A stretch of DNA of 64,000 nt from CALBZH01 sp964538515 (GCA_964538515.1 CAZIEW010000021.1:3283-67282); one strand, 5' to 3'; shown: positions 7,782 through 17,893, numbered from the stretch's first letter. The notes: generated by a model from the sequence alone, not told the origin. A program made the numbers and translations.

Positions 7782-9590
7782 ATGGACGATACGCTGCTGG
7801 ATTACTACGAAAGGGAGCTGACGTTCTTCAGGGCCATGGGAGCGGAGTTCGCCCGCAAGTATCCCAAGGTTGCCGGACGGCTGCTTCTCGAGCCCGACAA
7901 ATGTGACGACCCGCACACGGAAAGACTCATCGAAGCCTTTGCGCTGATCAGCGGGCGCATCCACAAAAAGATCGACGACGGCCTCCCCGAAATTACCGAA
8001 TCATTTCTAAACATTCTCTACCCGCATTACGTCAACCCGATCCCCTCCATGGCCATCGTCCAGTTCGATCCGGCCCGGAAGACCATCACACCCACGGGCT
8101 ACCGGATCGATCGAAACACGGTCTTGTACTCCAAGCCGATCGGCGGCACCCCCTGCCAATTCATGACCTCCTACCCGGTCACGCTTTGGCCCGTCGAAGT
8201 GGTCGAAGCCGAGCTGCGAGACCCCAAACGGCTCATGAAGAACGTGCAGCAGGCCATCGCCATCCGCCTCAAGACCTTCAACCAGCAGAGCTTTTCTCAG
8301 CTCAACTGGGATCGATTCCGCTTCTTCCTCAACGGCCCTGCCCAGCATGTGTTTCACCTGTACGAGCTTCTGAGCAATCACGTGACACACATCGAGTGCG
8401 AATCGACGAACCGTGAGGGTGAGACGGTCGTGGTGCCGCTGAGCCCGAAGGTGATCCAGCCCGTTGGCTTTGAGCCCGAGGAAGCGATGATCCCGACGAC
8501 GGGACGCACTTTCCCAGGCTACGTCCTCCTCTTCGAGTATTTCTGCTTCCCGGAGAAGTTCCTGTTTCTGGACCTAACCGGTCTGGCGGCGTTAAAAGGG
8601 GTGGATTGTAGCGACACCCTCACCCTTTGGATCTACCTCGATCGGCTTGCCAAGCCGAACCTCGTGGTCAACGCTCACACCTTCTGCGCCCATGCAACGC
8701 CGGCCATCAATCTGTTCAAGCGGATTGCCGAGCCCATCCGGGTCGAGCACCGCAAACCGGAATACCACGTGATTGCGGATGTCCGACGCCGGGAGGCAAC
8801 CGAAGTCTTCAGCATCGATCGGGTCACGGCCATCGGCGCGGAAGGGACGGGGAAGACCTTCGAATTCAAACCGTTTTATTCAATTCGGCACCAGGACGGG
8901 GAGGAAGATGGGCCCGAGCTCCGGCGTGCCTTCTGGCATCCCGAGCGGCGGCCGTCCGGAATGAAGGGGGATGACGGGACGGAAGTTTTCATCGCGTTCA
9001 CGGACCTGCACTTCGACCGCACGGACCCGGAGGTGGAAACGCTGACCGTCCATGTCACCTGTACGAACCGAGACTTGCCCGCTCGGCTCCCATTTGGAGA
9101 TCCGTTGGGCGATTTCGACATGGAGATGGCTGCTCCCATCACGAAGATCACCAGTCTGATCAAGCCGACCCCCACGCGCCGGCCTGCGCTGGGAGGAGCG
9201 CTCCAATGGCACCTGGTTTCTCACCTGGCGCTGAATCATCTTTCCATGGTCCAAGGAGGGGAAGAGGCGCTCAAGGAAATCCTGCGTCTGTATGACTTCG
9301 ACCGTTCCCCGGCGGTAAGACAGCAGATTGACGGAATTGCCTCGGTTCGATCCGCTTATGTGACGAAGCGGATCGGGCGATCCTTTTGCCGTGGAGTCCA
9401 AACCACGATCGAGCTCGATGAAGACAAATTTGTCGGGACGGGCCTTTTTCTGTTCGGTTCCGTGCTGGAGCGTTTTCTTGGCCTCTATGTCTCGATCAAC
9501 TCGTTTTCTCAGATGATCCTTAAGACCTTGCAGAAGAAGGAGCCAATCCGCACATGGTCAGCCCGGAACGGCAGCCGCATCCTTCTATAA
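7782..9590 (+). CDS. tssF: TssF (ImpG/VasA) T6SS baseplate protein
   Basis: A 602-residue TssF, normal in length. The N-terminal signature LLDYYERELTFFRAMGAEFA is diagnostic, followed by GRLLLEPDKCDDPHTERLIE. The C-terminus has the family's QIDGIASVRSAYVTKRIG and GLFLFGSVLERFLGLYVSINSF segments. TssF forms a heterotrimer with TssG in the baseplate wedge around VgrG. It overlaps tssG by 37 bases. Confidence 0.95.
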   Translation: MDDTLLDYYERELTFFRAMGAEFARKYPKVAGRLLLEPDKCDDPHTERLIEAFALISGRIHKKIDDGLPEITESFLNILYPHYVNPIPSMAIVQFDPARKTITPTGYRIDRNTVLYSKPIGGTPCQFMTSYPVTLWPVEVVEAELRDPKRLMKNVQQAIAIRLKTFNQQSFSQLNWDRFRFFLNGPAQHVFHLYELLSNHVTHIECESTNREGETVVVPLSPKVIQPVGFEPEEAMIPTTGRTFPGYVLLFEYFCFPEKFLFLDLTGLAALKGVDCSDTLTLWIYLDRLAKPNLVVNAHTFCAHATPAINLFKRIAEPIRVEHRKPEYHVIADVRRREATEVFSIDRVTAIGAEGTGKTFEFKPFYSIRHQDGEEDGPELRRAFWHPERRPSGMKGDDGTEVFIAFTDLHFDRTDPEVETLTVHVTCTNRDLPARLPFGDPLGDFDMEMAAPITKITSLIKPTPTRRPALGGALQWHLVSHLALNHLSMVQGGEEALKEILRLYDFDRSPAVRQQIDGIASVRSAYVTKRIGRSFCRGVQTTIELDEDKFVGTGLFLFGSVLERFLGLYVSINSFSQMILKTLQKKEPIRTWSARNGSRILL

Positions 9591-10789
9591 GGGAGGACCT
9601 GTTCGAAGCCTTCTTCGAGTTCAGCTTCTTCAAGGCGGTTCACCTCCTCGAAACGTTGAGCCTCGACAAGAAGCCGCTCGGCGAAGCGCTCACGCCTCAG
9701 CAGGAAGCGGTGAGGTTCTGCGTCCGACCGGGATTCGTGTTTCCTCCGAGCGATATCGCAGGGCTGAAGCCTCCGCTTTCTGAGGAGGACCGCCCGTGGT
9801 CCGGTCCTCCGTACGAGGGGGATAGCGCTGTGGACGTCTCGCCCTCTCGCTCCCAAGGGGAAGGCTGGGTTGAGAGCCGTGCGGCGGCTGGGAGCCCGCT
9901 TTCCGGGCTGGCACCAGAGCGAACCGATGGCGAGGCCGCCGCTCAGCAAGCAAGCTCGTTCCCGGATCAGGACAGCCGTCAAGCCCCCCAAGGCCCCGCG
10001 CGGATGGACGTGGCCTTCCTGGGCCTCGTGGGTCCATCTGGTGTGCTACCCCACTGGTACAACGAGCTTGCCCAGGATCGACTTCGAAAGAAGGATTCCA
10101 CCCTCGTCGCCTTCCTCGATTGCTTTCACCACCGCCTGATCTCGCACTTCTACCTGGCCTGGAAGAAGCATCGCTTTCCCGAGACGTATCTGCCGGGAGC
10201 CCGGGACAGACTTTCCAGGCACATGCTCTGCCTGATCGGTTTGGGGACGCCGCATCTGCTCGACCGCATGGGGCTCGATCCGGAATCCCTCATCTATTAC
10301 AGTGGACTCCTTTCCCGCACGACCCCTTGTGCGTGCGCGATCGAGGCGGCGGTCGCCTACTTCTCCGGAACCGCCGTGACCCTGCATCAGTGGATCGACC
10401 GGGTGATCCCCATCGAGCCCGAGGACCAGACCCGACTCGGGATGGCGAACGCATCCTTGGGAGCCGATGCGGCCTGCGGCAGCCAGGCATGGGAAAATCA
10501 AACCAAGTTTCGGGTCGACCTTGGCCCCATGAGCTTCAAGCGATTCATTCGGTTCCTGCCCATCGGAGACCTGCTTGGACCCATTTTTTCCCTCGTGCGG
10601 GTGATGGTGGGGATCGAGTACGAATTCGATATTGGCGTGATCTTGAAGCGCGAGGAAGTCCCTCCCTGTCGGCTGGGCCAGCTCGGTCCCGAGGCGCCCC
10701 GGCTGGGGTGGACGACCTGGGTGAAGTCGCCTGGTGTCCTCCATGACGACCATCCACGCGTGGTCTTTCAGGAACCGGCGCGGAACTGA
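9554..10789 (+). CDS. tssG: TssG (ImpH/VasB) baseplate protein with an in-frame insert
   Basis: A 411-residue TssG. Residues 1-74 (FSFFKAVHLLE, EAVRFCVRPGFVFPPSDI) and residues about 150-411 (MDVAFLGLVGPSGVLPHWY, FHHRLISHFYLAWKK) match the family. Between them, residues about 75-149 form an extra low-complexity stretch rich in Ser, Gly, Glu, Gln and Ala that homologues as I know them lack. The DNA there (about 9776-10000) has hairpins like those of intergenic repeats. The ORF stays open, so TssG may tolerate the insert as a loop. The baseplate role is family knowledge. Confidence 0.88.
   Translation: MVSPERQPHPSIREDLFEAFFEFSFFKAVHLLETLSLDKKPLGEALTPQQEAVRFCVRPGFVFPPSDIAGLKPPLSEEDRPWSGPPYEGDSAVDVSPSRSQGEGWVESRAAAGSPLSGLAPERTDGEAAAQQASSFPDQDSRQAPQGPARMDVAFLGLVGPSGVLPHWYNELAQDRLRKKDSTLVAFLDCFHHRLISHFYLAWKKHRFPETYLPGARDRLSRHMLCLIGLGTPHLLDRMGLDPESLIYYSGLLSRTTPCACAIEAAVAYFSGTAVTLHQWIDRVIPIEPEDQTRLGMANASLGADAACGSQAWENQTKFRVDLGPMSFKRFIRFLPIGDLLGPIFSLVRVMVGIEYEFDIGVILKREEVPPCRLGQLGPEAPRLGWTTWVKSPGVLHDDHPRVVFQEPARN
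9843..9909 (+). repeat. Hairpin-rich repeat-like segment inside tssG
   Basis: CTCTCGCTCCC...GGGTTGAGAG and, just after, AGCCCG-CTTTC-CGGGCT (9893-9909) form two adjacent inverted repeats inside the coding sequence. Their style resembles the extragenic palindrome at about 6919-7015. This supports a decayed repeat captured in frame. Confidence 0.4.
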
Positions 10790-10812
10790 CCTTTTTTCAG
10801 AGGAGCCAGCGC

Positions 10813-13458
10813 ATGCCTAAGACGAACCTGAAGTCCCTCATCGGCAAGCTCAACGCAACCTGCCGAAACGCTCTGGAAGCTGCCGCCGGTCTCTGCCTGG
10901 CGCAGACCCACTACGAGGTGGATCTCGAGCACTTCCTGATGAAGCTCCTGGAGAGGGAAAACTCTGATTTCAAGCGGATTCTCCGCCACTTCGAGGTGAA
11001 CGAATCCAGGCTCCAGGGGGAGCTCACCCGAACCATGGAGGGCTTCAAGACCGGGAACGCCCGGAACCCCGCCCTTTCCCCGAGAATCCCGCAGGCGATC
11101 CAGGAGGCGTGGGTGATCGCATCCATCGATTTCCAGGCCGAGGCCGTCCGTTCGGGCCATCTCATGCTCGCGCTGCTTGCAAACGAGGAGCTCTCGCGCA
11201 TGGTCACGGCCAGCGCGGAGACGCTCAAGAAGATCTCCGTCGAGGCGCTGAGCGAGCATCTGATGGAGCTGGTCAAGGGATCCGTTGAGGACGCAGACGG
11301 TGGAAAGCCGGCACGAGCCGCCGAAGCGGGTGAAGCATCGAAGGCCCCGGGAGGCACGAAGGCCCTCGATCAATTCACCATCAACCTGACGGACAGGGCC
11401 CGGCGAGGCGAGATCGACCCTGTGCTGGGAAGAGACCGGGAGGTCCGGCAGATGGTCGACATCCTCATTCGGCGTCGCCAGAACAACCCCATCCTGACGG
11501 GTGAGGCGGGAGTCGGCAAGACGGCGGTCGTTGAAGGCTTCGCTCTGCGGGTCGTCGAGGGGGACGTGCCCCCGCCGCTCCTGAATGTGGCCATTCACAC
11601 CCTGGACCTCGGACTGCTGCAGGCGGGAGCCGGCATCAAAGGCGAATTCGAAAACCGCCTGAAGTCGGTCATCCAGGAGGTCAAGGCCTCTCCCATCCCC
11701 ATCATCCTGTTCATCGACGAAGCGCACACCCTGATCGGGGCCGGCGGCTCAGCCGGGTCGGGGGACGCGGCCAATCTCCTTAAGCCGGCCCTCGCCCGGG
11801 GGGAGCTGCGGACCATTGCGGCGACGACCTGGTCTGAATACAAGAAGTATTTCGAGAAAGACGCGGCGCTCGCCAGGCGGTTCCAAGTGGTCAAGGTGGA
11901 GGAGCCGGATGAAGTGAGCGCGCTGGTCATGATGCGCGGCATCGCACCCTTCCTCGAAAAGCATCACCAGGTCATGATCACGGACGAAGCGCTGGTCGAC
12001 TCGGTGCGGCTGTCCCGCCGTTACATCACGGCCAGGCAGCTTCCGGATAAGTCGGTGAGCGTTCTCGACACCGCCTGCGCGCGCGTTGCCATCGGGCTCA
12101 GCACGAGCCCCCCGGAAGTCGAGGAAGCTACGCGCCGGATTGCGCAGATCGAGCGGGAGGTCACGATCCTGAAACGAGAAACCCTCGTCGGCCGGAATCA
12201 TGCCGAGCGGATTGCGCTGCTGGAGCAGGAGAAAGCGCAGACGCAAGATCGCCTCGATCAGCTGAGCGCGCGGTGGCAGCAGGAAATGGAAGCCGCGCGG
12301 AAAATCCTTGGACTGAGGCAGGAAATCCATGCCCTGAGCGAGCAGGAAACGGTCGATGCCGCGGCTTTGGCAGAGAAGCAGGAGGAGCACAAGCGGGTCG
12401 AAGCCGAGCTGGCCGCGCTTCAGGGAAAAGCACCCCTCGTGCAAATCGATGTCGATGGACAGATCGTGAGCGAGGTCATCTCAGGCTGGACCGGCATTCC
12501 GACGGGACGGATGCTGACGGATGAAATCGAAACGGTCCTCAAGCTCGAACAACTCCTCGGCCAGCGGATCATCGGCCAGGACCACGCGCTTGCAGCGATC
12601 GCCCAGCGCATCCGAACCGCCCACGCAGGGATCGAGGACCCGTCCAAACCGACGGGCGTCTTCCTTCTGGTCGGCCCGAGCGGCGTCGGCAAGACTGAAA
12701 CGGCGTTGGCCTTGTCCGAGCTGATGTACGGCGGTGAGGAGAACGTCATCACCATCAACATGTCGGAATACCAGGAAGCCCACACGGTATCGGGCCTCAA
12801 AGGATCACCGCCCGGCTATGTGGGTTACGGTGAAGGCGGGGTGCTGACCGAGGCCGTCCGCAGGCGCCCCTACAGCGTGGTTCTGCTTGATGAGGTCGAA
12901 AAAGCGCACCCCGACGTCATGGAGCTGTTTTACCAGGTTTTCGACAAGGGCTCGCTCGAAGACGGGGAAGGTCGACGGATCGACTTCAAGAACACCCTCA
13001 TCCTGCTGACGTCCAACCTCGGGACGGACCTCATCATGAAGGTGTGCGCGGATGAGGAGACCATGCCCGATGCGCCGTCGCTGGGAGCCATGCTGCGGCC
13101 GGAGCTGGTCAAGCATTTCAAGCCGGCCTTCCTGGGGCGGCTGATCGTCGTCCCCTATTTTCCAATCACGGACAAGAACATGCGGCTCATCGTCAAGCTG
13201 AAGCTCGACCGGATTGCCAGGCGCATGATCGAGAACCGAAACATCATTTTCCGCTACGACGATGCGTTGATCGAATCCGTCGCCTCACGCTGCACCGAAG
13301 TCGACAGCGGAGCGCGCAACGTGGACCATATCCTCACCCACACCCTGCTCCCGGACCTTTCCCAGGAACTGCTCACGCGCATGGCTGCCGGCGAGCGCAT
13401 CCAGGAAGTCCATGCCGGTTTGGGTGAAACCGGGTTTGTCTTCAGCATGAAGGGCTGA
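10813..13458 (+). CDS. tssH: TssH (ClpV1) AAA+ ATPase
   Basis: An 881-residue ClpB/ClpV-type double AAA+ ATPase. It has an N-terminal Clp repeat domain (residues about 1-150), a first Walker A GEAGVGKT and Walker B ILFIDEAHTLIGAGG, a coiled-coil middle domain (about 405-535), and a second Walker A GPSGVGKT. ClpV recycles contracted TssBC sheaths by threading TssC. Position between tssG and vgrG and the ClpV-type N-terminus separate it from housekeeping ClpB. Confidence 0.95.
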   Translation: MPKTNLKSLIGKLNATCRNALEAAAGLCLAQTHYEVDLEHFLMKLLERENSDFKRILRHFEVNESRLQGELTRTMEGFKTGNARNPALSPRIPQAIQEAWVIASIDFQAEAVRSGHLMLALLANEELSRMVTASAETLKKISVEALSEHLMELVKGSVEDADGGKPARAAEAGEASKAPGGTKALDQFTINLTDRARRGEIDPVLGRDREVRQMVDILIRRRQNNPILTGEAGVGKTAVVEGFALRVVEGDVPPPLLNVAIHTLDLGLLQAGAGIKGEFENRLKSVIQEVKASPIPIILFIDEAHTLIGAGGSAGSGDAANLLKPALARGELRTIAATTWSEYKKYFEKDAALARRFQVVKVEEPDEVSALVMMRGIAPFLEKHHQVMITDEALVDSVRLSRRYITARQLPDKSVSVLDTACARVAIGLSTSPPEVEEATRRIAQIEREVTILKRETLVGRNHAERIALLEQEKAQTQDRLDQLSARWQQEMEAARKILGLRQEIHALSEQETVDAAALAEKQEEHKRVEAELAALQGKAPLVQIDVDGQIVSEVISGWTGIPTGRMLTDEIETVLKLEQLLGQRIIGQDHALAAIAQRIRTAHAGIEDPSKPTGVFLLVGPSGVGKTETALALSELMYGGEENVITINMSEYQEAHTVSGLKGSPPGYVGYGEGGVLTEAVRRRPYSVVLLDEVEKAHPDVMELFYQVFDKGSLEDGEGRRIDFKNTLILLTSNLGTDLIMKVCADEETMPDAPSLGAMLRPELVKHFKPAFLGRLIVVPYFPITDKNMRLIVKLKLDRIARRMIENRNIIFRYDDALIESVASRCTEVDSGARNVDHILTHTLLPDLSQELLTRMAAGERIQEVHAGLGETGFVFSMKG

Positions 13459-13480
13459 GCAACAAGAAGAGGCTATCCCC

Positions 13481-15379
13481 ATGCGTCTGACTCAAGAGAA
13501 CCGATTGATCGCCGCCGACACGCCGCTCGGGCGGGATGTTTTGCTCCTGACCTCCTTTCAGGGCAAAGAGAGCATGTCCCACCTGTTCGAGTTTGAGCTG
13601 AGCTTTATTTCTGAAAACCACACTATCTCGTTCGAGAGCATCGTCGGCAAGAACGTGACAGTCTCTATTTTCCTCCCGGACGGCTCCAAGCGGTACTGGA
13701 ACGGCATCGTGTCCCGGTTCTCGCAAGGCAGGGGCGGCGAGGAGCGGGGCAGCGATCCCCGGTACTCCACCTACGCCGCCACCGTTGTGCCATGGCTGTG
13801 GCTGCTGACTCATTCCGCCGACATCCGGATTTTTCAGGAAATGAAGGCGCCGGACATCATCGAGAAAGTCTTCACCGACCGCGGCTTTCAGGATTTCAAG
13901 CTGCAGCTCCACGGGAGTTACGAAAAGCGGGAGTATTGCGTCCAGTTCAGGGAGACGGACTTCGCCTTCGTCTCGCGGCTCATGGAGGAAGAAGGCATCT
14001 TTTACTTTTTCGAGCACGAGCAAGGCAAGCACACGCTCGTGCTGGCGGATGACCCGTCCGAGCACAAGCCGTGTCCGAAACAAGGCACAGCCCGCTATCA
14101 GATCAGCGGAAGCGCCCAGCTCCGAGAGGACGTCATCACGGGGCTCCAGAAGATCCAGCGGGTCCAGGCCAACCAGTACACGCTGAACGACTACAATTAC
14201 AAGATGCCCAACACGGACCTCAAAGCCAACGTCTCGAGCCGGCAGGGACAGGGCTCCAAGCCGCGCGAGATCTACGACTTCCCTGGCCTGTACACCAACA
14301 AGGGCCAGGGGGAGCATTTCACCACGATTCGGATGGAGGAGGAGGAAACACGGATCACGACCTTGGTCGGAACGAGCGAATGTCGGGCGTTCACGACGGG
14401 ATACCGCTTCACGCTCCAGGACTACTTTCGCGACGAGCTGAACAACAAAGGCTATGTGCTGACCACGCTCGAGCACCAGGCCAACCAGGGAGTGAACTAC
14501 CCCGGAGTGGGGATGGTCGGGGGGAGCAGTGACCTCGCCTACTCCAATCGTTTTGAGTGCATCCCGATCGACGTGAAGTATCGTCCGGAACGACGCACAC
14601 CGAGACCGGTGGTCCACGGCACCCAGACGGCCGTCGTGGTCGGCCCACAGGGAGAGGAGATCTACACGGACGACCTGGGGCGCATCAAGGTCCAGTTCCA
14701 CTGGGACCGCAAGGGGAAAAAGGATGAGAACAGCTCGTGCTGGATCCGCGTGGGACAGCTTTGGGCGTCGGCCCAATGGGGAGCCCTGTTCATCCCGCGC
14801 ATCGACCAGGAAGTGATCGTGGCCTTTCACGAGGGAAACCCGGACAGGCCCGTCGTCATCGGCTGCCTCTACCACAAGAACAATGAGCCGCCGGTCAAAC
14901 TGCCGGACAAGAAGACACAAAGCACGATCAAGTCGGATTCGACGATCGGGGGCGGGGGGTTCAACGAGATCCGCTTCGAAGACAAGAAGGGCCAGGAGGA
15001 AATTTACATCCACGCAGAACGGGACCAGGTGATCGAAGTTGGAAACGATGAGAGGCACACCATCGACCACGACCACACCGTTCTGATCAAGAACAACGAA
15101 TCCCAGACCGTGCAGGGAACCGAAGACATCACGATCGTGGGAGACGTTACGATCCAGTGCCTGAAAGGCGTCACGGTGACGATCGGGCCTTCGGGACTGA
15201 CCCTGAGCAGTGCGGGTTCCATTAGTGTGACGGCTCCTAGCGTGACGATCTCCTCCGGATCGATCACCCTGGCCACTCCGGTCGTCCAGGTGGCGGGTAT
15301 CGTCCAATGCACGACGCTCAACGCGAGCGTCGGCGTGGTCTCGCCGTCGTACTCCCCCGGCGTAGGAAACATCGTATGA
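13481..15379 (+). CDS. vgrG: VgrG (TssI) spike protein
   Basis: A 632-residue VgrG. The gp27-like part covers about residues 1-380 (MSHLFEFELSFISEN, VQFRETDFAFVSRLMEEEGI), the gp5 OB-fold follows (DLGRIKVQFHWDRKGKK, SCWIRVGQLWASAQWG), and the DUF2345-like region has GGGFNEIRFEDKKGQEEIYIHAERD. The C-terminus ends in a beta-helix of short Thr/Ser/Val repeats (about 560-632) with no added effector domain. No PAAR tip gene follows, so the tip must be encoded elsewhere. It overlaps the next gene by four bases (ATGA). Confidence 0.96.
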   Translation: MRLTQENRLIAADTPLGRDVLLLTSFQGKESMSHLFEFELSFISENHTISFESIVGKNVTVSIFLPDGSKRYWNGIVSRFSQGRGGEERGSDPRYSTYAATVVPWLWLLTHSADIRIFQEMKAPDIIEKVFTDRGFQDFKLQLHGSYEKREYCVQFRETDFAFVSRLMEEEGIFYFFEHEQGKHTLVLADDPSEHKPCPKQGTARYQISGSAQLREDVITGLQKIQRVQANQYTLNDYNYKMPNTDLKANVSSRQGQGSKPREIYDFPGLYTNKGQGEHFTTIRMEEEETRITTLVGTSECRAFTTGYRFTLQDYFRDELNNKGYVLTTLEHQANQGVNYPGVGMVGGSSDLAYSNRFECIPIDVKYRPERRTPRPVVHGTQTAVVVGPQGEEIYTDDLGRIKVQFHWDRKGKKDENSSCWIRVGQLWASAQWGALFIPRIDQEVIVAFHEGNPDRPVVIGCLYHKNNEPPVKLPDKKTQSTIKSDSTIGGGGFNEIRFEDKKGQEEIYIHAERDQVIEVGNDERHTIDHDHTVLIKNNESQTVQGTEDITIVGDVTIQCLKGVTVTIGPSGLTLSSAGSISVTAPSVTISSGSITLATPVVQVAGIVQCTTLNASVGVVSPSYSPGVGNIV

Positions 15380-16380
15380 GCCTGGAAGAAAGCACACCCA
15401 TCCCGGACGCGCAGGAAAGCGAGCGCATCCGTCGCCTGCTGACTATCCCGGAGTCACGCCCTGGGGCTCTGGGAGAGATGATCCTGGCAGCTCACCTGCG
15501 GCATGTGCCGGTCCAGATGGTCATGGATTGCCTGCTCGATCCGTCCGAGCCCACCCGCATCTTGGCCGCTGAAGTGCTGTTCAGCTTGGGGCCGGAAGGC
15601 GTCGATGGACTCGCGGATGCTCTTTCGCCCTCGCAGCCCAGCCCCGTTCGCATCAGCGGCGCCATGGCCCTGGGACGGCTTGGTGCCGAGGCCGCTCCAG
15701 CGGCAGAGGTTCTGGCGGCTTGCGTGCGAGCTGAGGATTCCCTCCTGCAGCTGCACGCGGGATTGGCTCTGAGCCGCATCGGTCCGAGCGCCCTTCCGCA
15801 TCTCACCTCCCTGCTCGATTCCCCGAACGAGACTGCGGCTCGCACCGCGGCGACCGCTCTCGCGCGCATGGGAGACCAGGCCACCGGCGCGTTGGAGGCT
15901 CTCCAATCTCTTGCCGGGGAGACGCCCTCCCCCGAGGTTCGCATTTCCTGTCTCCATGCGATCACGGCCATACAGGGAGACCCGGCCTCGGGCATCCTGG
16001 AAGCTCTTCCTCTCTTGGATGCCGAGGACCCCAACGTTCGTAGGGCATGTCTGGATGCGCTTCGAGAAAGCGGGGTCACGGAGACAGCCATTCGGGAAAA
16101 GGTTGCCGAGAAGCTCCAGGACCCGGTCGGAGCCATTCGTGGGACTGCAGCACTGACGCTCGCCCGGGTCCAGCCCGATGCCAAAGCGGCTGTCCCTGCT
16201 CTTGTGACGCTCTTATCAGATGAAGATCTGGACGTACGAGCCCATGCGGTGATGGCTCTGGCGTACTACGGCTCCGATGCCGCTGATGCCCTCGATCCGC
16301 TGACGGCGCTCAAGGAAGTCGATGCTCCCTGGCTTCAGGCGGTTGTCGAAGCGGCGCTGGCTCGTATCAGGGGAGGATGA
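15376..16380 (+). CDS. HEAT-repeat protein, T6SS-associated
   Basis: A 334-residue all-helical protein made of HEAT-like repeats of about 30-37 residues; units such as VRISGAMALGRLGAEAAPA, RTAATALARMGDQATGAL, NVRRACLDALRESGV and VRAHAVMALAYYGSDAADAL are visible. There is no signal peptide. The ATGA overlap with vgrG implies coupled translation. HEAT scaffolds bind partner proteins; an adaptor role for loading cargo on VgrG, or binding the methyltransferase encoded next, is inference. No specific family name is recognised. Confidence 0.8.
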   Translation: MSLEESTPIPDAQESERIRRLLTIPESRPGALGEMILAAHLRHVPVQMVMDCLLDPSEPTRILAAEVLFSLGPEGVDGLADALSPSQPSPVRISGAMALGRLGAEAAPAAEVLAACVRAEDSLLQLHAGLALSRIGPSALPHLTSLLDSPNETAARTAATALARMGDQATGALEALQSLAGETPSPEVRISCLHAITAIQGDPASGILEALPLLDAEDPNVRRACLDALRESGVTETAIREKVAEKLQDPVGAIRGTAALTLARVQPDAKAAVPALVTLLSDEDLDVRAHAVMALAYYGSDAADALDPLTALKEVDAPWLQAVVEAALARIRGG

Positions 16381-17893
16381 GACTCTGAGCGGACAACTCG
16401 TTACCTCGCCTTGCCCGAATTTGCCGACCCCCGAGGATGCCGACCGACTCCGCAATGTGCTGGCGTCGGCCGATTACCATGAAGCCGGAGTCCGGGATCT
16501 TCTCAAACTGCAGGATTTCCCGTCCCTTCGAGGGGGCGACTTGCCGCTTCTGCTGCGTCGCACGGCCCGCGCCCGTCCCCTCGACACCCTGGTCCGCCTG
16601 TTTCTCATGGAAAGGCCCGTCGATCGGCAGGCCGCCGAGGATGCCTTTCGGCCCCTCGCCGTCGAGGCACTCGTCCGAATGGACCTTCTTGCTCTGCGCT
16701 CCGACTCGGTCGAAGCCCGAGTCAAGCTCCTGCCTTTCCAAGGGCTGCTCGTCGCCTTTGACCGTGAGAAATACTTGCAAGAGACCTCCGGCGAGGACTA
16801 CGTCATGGGGATTGGACGAAGCACCCTTACCCTCGCCAACCTGACGATCAGACGATCCTCACGCTCGAGTCTCGATCTCGGGACCGGCTGCGGAATCCAG
16901 GGATTCCTCACTGCGCCCCACAGCGAGCAGGTGACGTGCACGGACCTCAACGAGCGCGCTGTGGCCATGGCTTCGTTCAACGCACAGCTGAACGCCCTGT
17001 CCAACGTCCATTGTGTCCAGGGCCACCTCTTCGAGCCGGTTCAGAATCGTCGATTCGACCTGATCGTCTCCAACCCTCCCTTTGTCATTTCTCCAGAGAG
17101 CCGCTACATCTATCGAGACGGGGGGCTTCCGGCAGACCAGCTCTGCCGAAAGATCCTGCGCGAAGCGTCGACCCGACTTGAAGAAGGCGGCTATTGCCAG
17201 GTTCTGTGCAACTGGGCGGAATATGCTGGGGAGGACTGGCGAAAGACGCTTGCTGAATGGACGGAGGGGCTTGGCTGTGACACCTGGGTGATGCGCTCTG
17301 AATCCCGAGATGTTGAGACATACGCTTCCACATGGATCCAGCACACGGAGCGGCGCAAGCGCTCGGACTGGGATCGACGGTTCGAGGAATGGCTCGCCTA
17401 TTTCGACCGCTTGGGGATCGCTTCCGTCGGGGCCGGCATCATCACGATGCGCCGCGCCACCGGCAGACCCAACTGGCTTCGGGTGGACGAGGCGCCCTCA
17501 ACGATGCTGGGACCGTGTGGAGCAGACGTTGAGCGCGGGTTTGCCCTTCGAGACTTTCTGGAGTCCGCAGATCGGGACGAGGTGCTGCTTCAGGCGGTAC
17601 TGCGCGTCTGTCCGGACACGGTGCTCGAGCAGCGCTTCACACCCTGTGCGGATGGATGGGAAGAAGCCGGGACGAAACTGGTAAAAGCGAGGGGCCTCGC
17701 CTATGCCGGCACGACCGACACGCTCATGGCCAATCTGGTCGCGGCCTGTGACGGCACAAAGCCCCTTGTGGACGTGGTCGATCGAGTCATGACTCCACTG
17801 GGGATCCGGCGCGAGGAGATCAGCGCTCCCCTTTGCCAGGCCGTTCGAGGACTCATTTTGCAGGGCTTCTTGATGCCGTCCTCTCTGACATGA
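16322..17893 (+). CDS. Class-I SAM methyltransferase with NPPF motif, T6SS-associated
   Basis: A 523-residue protein with a helical N-terminal third and a Rossmann methyltransferase core at about residues 170-300: motif I SLDLGTGCGIQGF and motif IV VSNPPF. NPPF/Y is typical of enzymes methylating N atoms of Gln, Asn, adenine or guanine (HemK/PrmC and RsmC relatives). The C-terminal about 190 residues are not recognised. It overlaps the HEAT gene by 59 bases if the ATG at 16322 is used; a shorter start near 16385 is possible but would need a rare codon. The substrate is unknown; its place between vgrG-HEAT and the FHA gene suggests it modifies a T6SS protein or cargo. Confidence 0.75.
   Translation: MLPGFRRLSKRRWLVSGEDETLSGQLVTSPCPNLPTPEDADRLRNVLASADYHEAGVRDLLKLQDFPSLRGGDLPLLLRRTARARPLDTLVRLFLMERPVDRQAAEDAFRPLAVEALVRMDLLALRSDSVEARVKLLPFQGLLVAFDREKYLQETSGEDYVMGIGRSTLTLANLTIRRSSRSSLDLGTGCGIQGFLTAPHSEQVTCTDLNERAVAMASFNAQLNALSNVHCVQGHLFEPVQNRRFDLIVSNPPFVISPESRYIYRDGGLPADQLCRKILREASTRLEEGGYCQVLCNWAEYAGEDWRKTLAEWTEGLGCDTWVMRSESRDVETYASTWIQHTERRKRSDWDRRFEEWLAYFDRLGIASVGAGIITMRRATGRPNWLRVDEAPSTMLGPCGADVERGFALRDFLESADRDEVLLQAVLRVCPDTVLEQRFTPCADGWEEAGTKLVKARGLAYAGTTDTLMANLVAACDGTKPLVDVVDRVMTPLGIRREEISAPLCQAVRGLILQGFLMPSSLT

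Noticed and set aside
10813..13458. Housekeeping ClpB instead of ClpV
   Set aside because: The gene sits between tssG and vgrG, and the N-terminal domain and context fit TssH.
13442..15397. 651-residue minus-strand frame opposite vgrG
   Set aside because: Its composition mirrors the vgrG codons (rich in Asp, Val, Arg, Leu), no family motif is seen, and it covers a well-defined VgrG.
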